NCBI GenBank assembly: GCA_903870305.1 | Contig: CAIQCM010000104.1 | Location: forward strand, 1-22,184 | DNA length: 22,184 nt | From: an uncultured bacterium | GTDB lineage: Bacteria > Patescibacteriota > Patescibacteriia > CAIQCM01 | Direction: 5' to 3' | Shown here: in pieces, positions 6,822 to 12,829 of the stretch | How positions within the stretch are numbered: position 1 is the first letter of the stretch | How the letters are laid out: each line of letters starts with the position of its first letter | Position numbers and translations under genes: made by a program | Notes under the pieces: generated by a model | What the model was told of the DNA's origin: nothing | The model's database searches: none | The model's input: the letters and a program-made list of their open reading frames with translations, nothing else

Positions 6822-7712
6822 ATGCGCCGACCCGCGACCATCATCGCAATTTGTTGTTTGATAGCTGTGGCAGCGGCTCCGGCGGTTTTGGCTAAAACAG
6901 TCAAGCCGGCGGTCAAAATACCTGTCCCCGTAAATAATGAGACGGCTCCAACGGTTTCCGCCGCGAGTTATATTGTGATCGATCGGGTTTCCGGGAAGGT
7001 GCTGGCGGAAAACAATGCCGACGCCGTGCTGCGTCTGGCCTCGCTCACCAAGCTCATGACCGTTAATCTGGTTTTGGCGCGCAAGATTCCGTTAACGCGG
7101 CTCCAGCCGATCACCGCCGCCGATCAGGTTGGGGGATCGCGGTTGGGAGTGAAGATTGGAACCAAATTCACGGTGAATGATCTTTTTTACGCGACGCTTC
7201 TGCCTTCGGCCAACGACGCGGCGAACGCGCTGGCCGATTCGACAAAACTTTCTCGCCCAAAATTTGTCGCTGACATGAACGCGACGGCGAAAGCGCTGGG
7301 CCTTAAGCATACTGTTTTTACCGAGCCGACCGGCATTGATGATGGCAACGTTTCCACGGCCCGAGAATTCGCGCGGCTTGCGCAAAGCGTTTTCGGCCAA
7401 GCGGCTTTCCGCCATTATGACTGCGTCGCCAAGCGAACGATCTATGCGCGTCCAAGCTGGAAAAAGATCGTGCTCAAGAACAGCGACCACTTGCTCACCA
7501 AGCCGCAGTATGATGACGTGCTGGTTTCGGGCGGCAAGACCGGCTACTTGGGGCCGGACGGCGGCTGGAACTTGGCGGTCGAACTTAAAAGCGCGAACGG
7601 CGCATCGCGCGAACTCACCGTCGTTCTCATGGGCGAACCAATGCTTGCGACAAGCGAAGCTGATGCTCATGCGCTTGTTAATTGGGTCTGGAATAACTAT
7701 AATTGGAAGTAG
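6822..7712 (+). CDS. dacA: D-alanyl-D-alanine carboxypeptidase, S11 family
   Basis: A low-molecular-weight penicillin-binding protein that removes the terminal D-Ala from peptidoglycan stem pentapeptides outside the membrane. From the ATG at 6822 there are 296 residues. A signal peptide (Arg-Arg at the start, hydrophobic core about 5-22) is followed by the S11 catalytic domain with all three motifs: Ser-Leu-Thr-Lys (Ser74/Lys77), Ser-Ala-Asn (129-131) and Lys-Thr-Gly (239-241). A TTG at 6816 could start it two codons earlier. The length fits one catalytic domain and lacks the C-terminal PBP5-like beta domain and amphipathic anchor of E. coli DacA. The ABC transporter ATPase gene begins three bases after the stop, so the three genes form an operon. 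A physical link between the enzyme and the exporter is inference. Confidence 0.92.
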   Translation: MRRPATIIAICCLIAVAAAPAVLAKTVKPAVKIPVPVNNETAPTVSAASYIVIDRVSGKVLAENNADAVLRLASLTKLMTVNLVLARKIPLTRLQPITAADQVGGSRLGVKIGTKFTVNDLFYATLLPSANDAANALADSTKLSRPKFVADMNATAKALGLKHTVFTEPTGIDDGNVSTAREFARLAQSVFGQAAFRHYDCVAKRTIYARPSWKKIVLKNSDHLLTKPQYDDVLVSGGKTGYLGPDGGWNLAVELKSANGASRELTVVLMGEPMLATSEADAHALVNWVWNNYNWK

Positions 7713-7715
7713 TTT

Positions 7716-8519
7716 ATGGCTGGCAAGATAATCGAGGTCTCCAATTTGACGAAGAAGTTCAAGGGTTTCGTTGCGCTCAACGATGTTTCTTTTAGCGTCG
7801 GAGGCGGCGAGGTCTTCGCGCTCCTCGGTCCGAACGGCGCGGGCAAAAGCACGCTCATCAAGATCCTGATCACGCTCCTGGCCGCCACGAGCGGCAAGGC
7901 GCTGGTTGACGGCCTTGATGTCGCGCGCCGTGCCTCCGATGTGCGCCACCTGATCGGCTATGTGCCGCAGCAAATTTCGGTTGACGGCACGCTCACGGCC
8001 TACGAGAACCTGATGCTTTTTGCGCGCCTTTACGACGTGCCGCCTCGCGAGCGTAAGAAACGGATCAAGGATACGCTGGATTTTCTTGACCTTGGCGATC
8101 ATGCCAATGCTTTGGTTAGAACTTTTTCCGGCGGCATGATCCGCAAAATGGAAGCGGGCCAGGCGATGCTGCATCGTCCGAAGGTTCTTTTCCTCGATGA
8201 ACCGACGATCGGGTTGGATCCGGTCGCGCGGCAAAACGTCTGGAAGCATCTTTTGGAGTTGCGCCAAACAATGGGAACAACGATCTTCTTTTCGACGCAC
8301 CAAATGGACGAGGCCGACAGCGTGAGCGACCGGGTCGCGGTCATGAATAACGGTAAGCTAATTGCAATCGGCACGTCGGCCGAGCTGAAGGCGAAAACCG
8401 GGAAAGCGGACGCCACGCTGGAAGACGCTTTTATATATTTGACCGGCAACAGCATTCGCGAATCGGAGAATTTCCGCGACATTAAACGGACGCGGCAGAC
8501 GGAAAAACGCCTCGGTTAA
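7716..8519 (+). CDS. ABC transporter ATP-binding protein, DrrA/CcmA type
   Basis: The 267-residue ATPase powers the ABC-2 permease encoded next to it. All motifs are present: Walker A GPNGAGKST (38-46), Q-loop Gln85/86, signature FSGGM (137-141), Walker B LFLDEPT (158-164) and the switch His195 in STHQMDEAD. The signature continues 'IRKMEAGQAML', whereas family members usually have R/K-R-L-x-[IL]-A there; Met-Glu-Ala-Gly is slightly unusual. The last 25 residues are a charged tail beyond the usual domain end. It follows dacA by three bases and precedes the permease by three bases, a tightly coupled operon. DrrAB-type systems export hydrophobic drugs, lipids or polysaccharide. The substrate cannot be read from the sequence. 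Confidence 0.93.
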   Translation: MAGKIIEVSNLTKKFKGFVALNDVSFSVGGGEVFALLGPNGAGKSTLIKILITLLAATSGKALVDGLDVARRASDVRHLIGYVPQQISVDGTLTAYENLMLFARLYDVPPRERKKRIKDTLDFLDLGDHANALVRTFSGGMIRKMEAGQAMLHRPKVLFLDEPTIGLDPVARQNVWKHLLELRQTMGTTIFFSTHQMDEADSVSDRVAVMNNGKLIAIGTSAELKAKTGKADATLEDAFIYLTGNSIRESENFRDIKRTRQTEKRLG

Positions 8520-8522
8520 ATT

Positions 8523-9308
8523 ATGAAAAAAGCGATCAATTACCTGTATCAAACGCTGACCAAGTCGTACGTCATGGCCGAAATGGAAGCCAGGAAGCTT
8601 TGGCACGACCCGACCGAACTCATCGCCCGCGCGGTGCAGCCCATCCTTTGGCTCGGCATTTTCGGCGAAGCGCTTTCCAAGGTGCGCGCCATTCCCACCG
8701 AAGGATATACCTACTTGCAATACATCACGCCCGGCATCTTGACCCAGTCGGCGACCTTTGTGGCGATCTTTTACGGCCTTTACATCATCATGGACAGGGA
8801 CACGGGAATTTTGCAGAAACTTTTGGTGACGCCCACCCCGCGGCTTGCGCTCGTTTGGGGCAAGATGATCTCGGCGGGGCTCCGCGGCATGAGCCAGGCG
8901 GTCATTGTTTTTATCTTTGCGCTTATCCTCGGCGTGCCGCTTCATTTGTCGATCCTGACGCTTTTGGGCGTCGTGCTCATTGTTCTTTTGGGCGCTGCCG
9001 TTTTTACCGGCATCTCCATGATCATCGCTTCGATCGTCAAAACGCGCGAGCGTTTCATGGGAATCGGCCAGGTGGTCACGCTGCCGCTCTTTTTCGCCTC
9101 GAACGCCATTTATCCCATCGCGATCATGCCCGGCTGGCTCCAGGTGGTGGCGCGCGTCAATCCGTTAAGCTACATGGTCGACGGCCTGCGTTCGCTCATG
9201 CTCGCCGGCTCATGGACCGGCGTCGGCATGGACATCCTGATCCTCGCCGTTTCCACACTTGTTATTTCCGTCATTAGCGCTTGGATGTATCCAAAGGTGG
9301 TGATCTAA
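8523..9308 (+). CDS. ABC-2 type permease, DrrB-like
   Basis: The 261-residue integral membrane protein has about six helices (roughly 35-52, 66-90, 110-138, 143-170, 183-203 and 234-256), the normal size and topology of an ABC-2 permease. A cytoplasmic stretch, 'DRDTGILQKLLVTPTPR' (91-107), is the conserved coupling region of the family, and 'RVNPLSYMVDGLR' (211-223) is the usual C-terminal signature. It starts three bases after the ATPase stop, so both are expected to be made together and form a dimeric exporter. There is no classical terminator behind it. Instead an inverted array of 7-base repeats begins six bases after its stop, before recG. Confidence 0.93.
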   Translation: MKKAINYLYQTLTKSYVMAEMEARKLWHDPTELIARAVQPILWLGIFGEALSKVRAIPTEGYTYLQYITPGILTQSATFVAIFYGLYIIMDRDTGILQKLLVTPTPRLALVWGKMISAGLRGMSQAVIVFIFALILGVPLHLSILTLLGVVLIVLLGAAVFTGISMIIASIVKTRERFMGIGQVVTLPLFFASNAIYPIAIMPGWLQVVARVNPLSYMVDGLRSLMLAGSWTGVGMDILILAVSTLVISVISAWMYPKVVI

Positions 9309-9314
9309 CGGTTA

Positions 9315-9399
9315 ATGGACAACATACGATGGACAACATACAATTCCTGACGAATCCAATTTCGTAGGAATTGTCCATTGTTTATTGTTCATCGTCCAT
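9315..9399. repeat. heptamer hairpin element 1 (between ABC permease and recG)
   Basis: The left arm (9315-9347) reads as consecutive 7-base units ATGGACA, ACATACG, ATGGACA, ACATACA, then ATTCC. The right arm (9367-9399) starts GGAAT and continues TGTCCAT, TGTTTAT, TGTTCAT, CGTCCAT. The arms match imperfectly (about 23 of 33). The apex is a strong hairpin: 9340-9348 pairs with 9366-9374 and ACGAA (9350-9354) with TTCGT (9361-9365). No T tract follows. The element begins six bases after the permease stop and ends seven bases before the recG ATG. Confidence 0.8.
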
Positions 9400-9406
9400 A
9401 AACCGT

Positions 9407-11407
9407 ATGAATGCCGACACTCCCATCGGGGACATTGGGCGCTATGGGAAGGCGCTTGCGAGCCGGTTTAAGAAGCTGGGCATTAAGACCATCGGCGATC
9501 TTTTGACGCATCCGCCGGCGCGTTACGAAGATCTTTCGGAAATAAAAACGATTTCGGCGTTAAGGGCGGGGGAGGCCGTGACGATCCAGGCGACGGTCGA
9601 ACTAATCGCCAATCGGCGCACGAGCGCCAAGCGCATGGTGCTCACCGAAGCGATCCTTGATGATGGCACCGGAAAGATCAACGCGCTGTGGTTTAGCCAG
9701 CCATACATCACCAATATTTTAAAGCCGGGAACCAAGGCATCGTTCGCCGGGAAAGTTTCATTGGAGCGCGGTCATTTGCAAATGATGAGCCCGATCTATG
9801 AGCCGGGCGACCGTTCGGTGCATACCGGGCGGATCATTCCCATTTATCCGACCACGGCTAACCTCACGCAAAAACACATTCGCGCGGCGGTCGCGATGGC
9901 GCTGCCGGCGCTTGCGGAGTTTGTCGATCCGTTGCCGGAAAAGATCCGCGAAAAGTACGATCTGGTTTCGTTTGCCGACGCGCTCCATGAGATCCACTAT
10001 CCGACGGATAATGCCAAACTCGAGCGCGCTCGCCGCCGCTTGCAGTTTGATGAATTGCTGATGCATCAATTGCTCGCTTTGCGGATAAAGAACGAGGTTA
10101 AGGCCGCAAAGGGGATCGCTGTTCCTTTTGCCCAAGACAAGACAAAGGACTTTGTCGATTCGCTTCCATTTAAACTGACCGACGATCAGAAAAAAGCCGC
10201 CTGGGCCATTTTAAAGGACATGGAGAAAGCCGAACCAATGCACCGGCTTTTGGACGGCGACGTGGGAAGCGGAAAGACGGTCGTGGCCGCCGTGGCAGCG
10301 GTCAATGTCGCCTCCTCCGGCGGACAAACGGCGATCATGGCGCCGACTGAGGTGCTGGCCAAACAGCATTACGAAACGTTCAAGAAAATTTTGCCCTCCC
10401 ATGAGATAGCTTTGCGCACCAATGTTTATAAAGAAGGCGATGAAACCGCAGCAATCGTGATCGGCACGCACGCACTCCTCGAGGACAAAGTCGCTCTGGA
10501 TAATTTAACGCTCGCGGTCATCGACGAACAGCATCGCTTTGGCGTTGAGCAGCGGCAAGAACTCATGAAAAAGCGCAAGGACGGACGCTTGCCGCATTTG
10601 CTCACGATGACGGCAACGCCTATTCCGCGCACCTTGCACCTCGCGCTCTATGGCGATCTGGATATTTCTTTGCTTCGCGAAAAACCGAAGAATCGTTTGC
10701 CGATCGTGACCTCGGTCGTCGGGCCGAATCATTATAAAGATGTCTACGCCAAAGTCCGTTCCGAGATCATTGCCGGACGCCAAGCATTCTTTGTTTCGCC
10801 CATCATTGATTCGTCGGATGTCACCGGCGCCAAGTCGGCTACCGAATTATTCGATGAATTATCAAAAAAGATCTTTAAAGATCTTTCGGTCGGTCTGTTG
10901 CACGGCCGCATGAAGCCGGCGGAAAAAGAAAAGACCATGTCCGACTTTGCCGCCGGAAAAATTCAAGTGCTGGTGGCGACGGCGGTGATCGAAGTGGGGA
11001 TAGACGTGCCCAACGCTTCGGTCATGGTCGTGACCGGCGCCGAGCGCTTCGGGCTCGCGCAGCTGCACCAATTCCGCGGCCGGGTCGGGCGCAGTACATT
11101 CCAGTCGTATTGTTTCGCGCTGTCGTCGTCCGAAACCACGAGCCAAAGGCTACGCGCCCTTAGCCAATGCGCCGACGGCTTTGACTTGGCGGAGCGCGAC
11201 CTGACTTTGCGCGGCCCCGGCGAACTTTTTGGCACGCGCCAGTCGGGAATTGAAGAAATGAAGTTTGCCACGTTCACCGACCTTCGTTTGGTCGAAGACG
11301 CCCATGACGCGGCTTCCGAGCTGCTTGCCGCCGACGAAGACCTGGGCAGCGTTCCGGTCTTGCGCGAAAAGATAATTTTCCACGAACGAGCGGCGCATTT
11401 GGGGTAG
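9407..11407 (+). CDS. recG: ATP-dependent DNA helicase RecG
   Basis: RecG remodels stalled replication forks and branch-migrates Holliday junctions. From the ATG at 9407 it has 666 residues, slightly shorter than E. coli RecG (693). The order of parts is normal: an N-terminal wedge/OB domain (about 50-135), helicase domain 1 with Walker A GDVGSGKT (284-291), DEQH box (373-376) and TATPIPRTL (402-410), helicase domain 2 with motif VI QFRGRVGR (555-562), and the C-terminal TRQSG region. The frame is open upstream to 9371, but that extension would be encoded by the 7-base repeat array, so the ATG at 9407 is chosen. No obvious ribosome site is present. A long inverted repeat begins three bases after the stop. 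Confidence 0.96.
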   Translation: MNADTPIGDIGRYGKALASRFKKLGIKTIGDLLTHPPARYEDLSEIKTISALRAGEAVTIQATVELIANRRTSAKRMVLTEAILDDGTGKINALWFSQPYITNILKPGTKASFAGKVSLERGHLQMMSPIYEPGDRSVHTGRIIPIYPTTANLTQKHIRAAVAMALPALAEFVDPLPEKIREKYDLVSFADALHEIHYPTDNAKLERARRRLQFDELLMHQLLALRIKNEVKAAKGIAVPFAQDKTKDFVDSLPFKLTDDQKKAAWAILKDMEKAEPMHRLLDGDVGSGKTVVAAVAAVNVASSGGQTAIMAPTEVLAKQHYETFKKILPSHEIALRTNVYKEGDETAAIVIGTHALLEDKVALDNLTLAVIDEQHRFGVEQRQELMKKRKDGRLPHLLTMTATPIPRTLHLALYGDLDISLLREKPKNRLPIVTSVVGPNHYKDVYAKVRSEIIAGRQAFFVSPIIDSSDVTGAKSATELFDELSKKIFKDLSVGLLHGRMKPAEKEKTMSDFAAGKIQVLVATAVIEVGIDVPNASVMVVTGAERFGLAQLHQFRGRVGRSTFQSYCFALSSSETTSQRLRALSQCADGFDLAERDLTLRGPGELFGTRQSGIEEMKFATFTDLRLVEDAHDAASELLAADEDLGSVPVLREKIIFHERAAHLG

Positions 11408-11410
11408 GGG

Positions 11411-11536
11411 GTTGACCCCGCACCTTGAGGGCATAGTTGGTGGCAACAGCTGCGCTCATTTGTTAAGCGACCCTTAGTAATAATTATAATCAGTAATTTT
11501 AAGGTAAAATCAATGCCCTCAAGGTGCGGGGTTGAC
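11411..11536. repeat. 126-base element bounded by a 19-bp perfect inverted repeat
   Basis: Left arm 11416-11434 and right arm 11513-11531 are exact reverse complements (CCCCGCACCTTGAGGGCAT and its complement). Pairing extends outward through 11411-11415/11532-11536 with two G-T pairs. The 78-base interior is AT-rich, with a small GTTG..CAAC hairpin (11436-11447) and a perfect TATAAT (11485-11490) that also reads as TATAAT on the other strand. A T6 run follows the right arm, so the whole could terminate recG transcription. A promoter -35 for the next gene overlaps its edge. Confidence 0.75.
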
Positions 11537-11560
11537 TTTTTTGTTCAATCGGCGTAGTTT
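11532..11560 (+). promoter_or_regulatory. putative promoter of orphan gene A
   Basis: TTGACT (11532-11537), a 17-base spacer and TAGTTT (11555-11560). The leader then folds into a nine-pair hairpin, 11575-11583 with 11589-11597 around GTTGT, before an AGGAGG ribosome site (11612-11617) ahead of the ATG at 11624. Confidence 0.4.
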
Positions 11561-11623
11561 TATTTTGGACAAGCCGATCTCGCGTTGTGCGGGATCGCTG
11601 TTCGTTTGAGCAGGAGGAAAACG

Positions 11624-12037
11624 ATGTCGAAAAATGTCAGCGCAGACAAGGCGAACGATTTTCAACGATGTTTTCGCACGATCCCGCGCGATCTTGGGAC
11701 CGACCTCGCGCGCCACCGGCTGTCAGTTAATATGACCGCCATGGTTGATGCGATCACCCGAGGCGCGCATAAAATGGTGATCGCCTCGCATTCGCTGCGC
11801 ATCGCCGAGGTTCTGGTGGGTATGTACAATGCCGCAGAAAATATCAGCGAACGGATCACGGTGTGCGACGCGCTGTGCCGCTTCAAGGCCTTTGTGTGGT
11901 CGGAATACCAATTGCATGTGATGGAGGAGAAGATTTTTCGACGGATCGAGACCAGGGATCTGAAAGATCGGACCACGCGCGATCACTCGTTTCTCGAACC
12001 GGCCAAAAAGCGGCGCGATCATCGGGCCGAGGCCTGA
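11624..12037 (+). CDS. hypothetical protein, orphan gene A (137 aa)
   Basis: I do not recognise this protein. It has 137 residues and is probably mostly helical and soluble, with no signal peptide or membrane helix. A central amphipathic region, 'RIAEVLVGMYN...ERITVCDALCRFKAFV' (about 59-91), is followed by a charged C-terminal third. The start is set by a textbook AGGAGG site seven bases before the ATG, stronger than those of neighbouring genes. The core aligns with that of the next gene: IA..[VI]L..M, then RI..V.[DN]A[LI]..[FL].AFV at the same spacing, suggesting distant paralogues. Both genes also end in nearly the same terminator. The charged tail could contact nucleic acid, but nothing proves this. 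Confidence 0.75.
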   Translation: MSKNVSADKANDFQRCFRTIPRDLGTDLARHRLSVNMTAMVDAITRGAHKMVIASHSLRIAEVLVGMYNAAENISERITVCDALCRFKAFVWSEYQLHVMEEKIFRRIETRDLKDRTTRDHSFLEPAKKRRDHRAEA

Positions 12038-12060
12038 GACCACCGCGAAGTCGAACAACA

Positions 12061-12090
12061 AAGGGCGTCCAAGAGGCGCCCTTTTTTCTT
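12061..12090 (+). terminator. terminator of orphan gene A
   Basis: AAGGGCGTC (12061-12069) pairs with GGCGCCCTT (12075-12083) with one G-T pair and loop CAAGA, followed by TTTTCTTTT. Its 3' half is identical to that of the terminator behind orphan gene B. Confidence 0.9.
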
Positions 12091-12100
12091 TTGAACGGCA

Positions 12101-12129
12101 TTGACATTTGCCGCGAAAGGGAGTATCTT
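12101..12129 (+). promoter_or_regulatory. sigma70-type promoter of orphan gene B
   Basis: A perfect -35 TTGACA (12101-12106), 17-base spacer and -10 TATCTT (12124-12129). Transcription should start near 12136, giving a leader of about 65 bases. Confidence 0.7.
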
Positions 12130-12147
12130 TATTCCGGGTGAGAGAAA

Positions 12148-12186
12148 TTCCGCAACATGCGGTTTTTTCTTTTGTTCCGCAACACG
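12148..12186 (+). promoter_or_regulatory. possible transcription attenuator in the leader of orphan gene B
   Basis: CCGC (12150-12153) can pair with GCGG (12159-12162) directly before a T6 run (12163-12168), which resembles a weak intrinsic terminator between promoter and ribosome site. The 12-base stretch TTCCGCAACATG (12148-12159) is repeated with one change at 12175-12186, so the same GCGG can instead pair with the second CCGC (12177-12180). The two helices exclude each other. The stem is only four pairs, so this is tentative. Confidence 0.4.
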
Positions 12187-12201
12187 AACAAGGAGAGAGA
12201 A

Positions 12202-12642
12202 ATGATTGAAAGTGCTTTTGGTCAGATCGTGCGCGATTTTGCGGCTTGTTTCGCCGGCGTGGAAAATAACCCCGGTCTTTGGACGCGGAATCACGACGAT
12301 CTGATGCGGTTCAAGAGCGTGATAGAAAGGCGGATCGACAACGCCGGACTTGACCAGTTCGATGTTCAGCCAATGTTCGCGATCGCCGCCCGTATCCTTC
12401 TTGCCATGCATAAGTGGTCCAAGGGTGCGGAGGGGCGGATCCTCGCCGTGAACGCGATCTGGGCGCTCCAGGCGTTCGTGGAAACAAACGTTTCGCGCGA
12501 TGCGTCGGTCAAATTGGTCGACAAACAACAGATGGAACCGGTCGTGGAGCAGTACAAGATCGATCGCGAAGAGGTGGTTGCCGTCAGGCGCAAACGCGTC
12601 CCAAGGCCGCTTGTCTCATTGGATCATTCGGCTGATGTGTAG
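12202..12642 (+). CDS. hypothetical protein, orphan gene B (146 aa)
   Basis: I do not recognise this protein. From the ATG at 12202, preceded by AAGGAGA at 12190-12196, it has 146 residues, is predicted soluble and helical, and ends in a basic stretch 'RRKRVPRP' followed by an acidic tip. The central segment 'AIAARILLAMHK...GRILAVNAIWALQAFV' (about 60-93) matches orphan A in pattern. The frame is open to 12157, but that extension would be encoded by the leader hairpin. It has its own promoter, so A and B are separate transcription units of the same design: promoter, structured leader, strong ribosome site, gene, GGCGCC terminator. An old tandem duplication followed by divergence is the simplest reading. 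Confidence 0.75.
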   Translation: MIESAFGQIVRDFAACFAGVENNPGLWTRNHDDLMRFKSVIERRIDNAGLDQFDVQPMFAIAARILLAMHKWSKGAEGRILAVNAIWALQAFVETNVSRDASVKLVDKQQMEPVVEQYKIDREEVVAVRRKRVPRPLVSLDHSADV

Positions 12643-12672
12643 GGTTTGATCCATCGCACCGCCGCAACAAGA

Positions 12673-12700
12673 GGCGCCCCAAGAGGCGCCCTTTTCTTTT
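12673..12700 (+). terminator. terminator of orphan gene B
   Basis: GGCGCC (12673-12678) pairs with GGCGCC (12685-12690) around CCAAGA, followed by CTTTTCTTTT. The stretch CCAAGAGGCGCCCTTTT is shared exactly with the terminator of orphan gene A. Confidence 0.85.
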
Positions 12701-12703
12701 AAG

Positions 12704-12823
12704 AAAAAAATAACCTGAGTAATATATTTTTTGGACTGCGGAACTCGCGTGGGCTATAGAGAATGAGTTCCTACGCTCAAACAGCCCTCGTCTCAAAAAA
12801 TATATTACTCAGATTATTTTTTT
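12704..12823. repeat. 120-base element with 30-bp inverted terminal repeats
   Basis: The arms 12704-12733 and 12794-12823 are reverse complements over 30 bases with a single difference that still allows a G-T pair. Each begins with seven A on its outer side, so the hairpin has a T7 tract on both strands and can terminate radA (stop at 12830) as well as the plus-strand cassette. The 60-base interior contains GGAACTC (12740-12746) pairing with GAGTTCC (12765-12771). GGGCT (12751-12755) in that loop is complementary to AGCCC (12783-12787), which would form a pseudoknot. Confidence 0.8.
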
Positions 12824-12829
12824 GAAAAA

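Noticed and set aside
7092..8303. 403-codon open frame on the minus strand, antisense to dacA and the ABC ATPase gene
   Set aside because: The plus-strand genes have complete catalytic motifs. The antisense product is Arg/His-rich with no recognisable domain, a typical shadow in GC-rich DNA.
9371..9406. N-terminal extension of RecG by 12 residues
   Set aside because: The extension would be translated from the heptamer repeat arm, and RecG starts naturally at the ATG at 9407.
11479..11490. Promoter for a plus-strand gene at the TATAAT in the recG-downstream element
   Set aside because: The -35 candidate is weak with a 19-base spacer, and a better-placed promoter exists at 11532-11560. Kept only as part of the repeat element.
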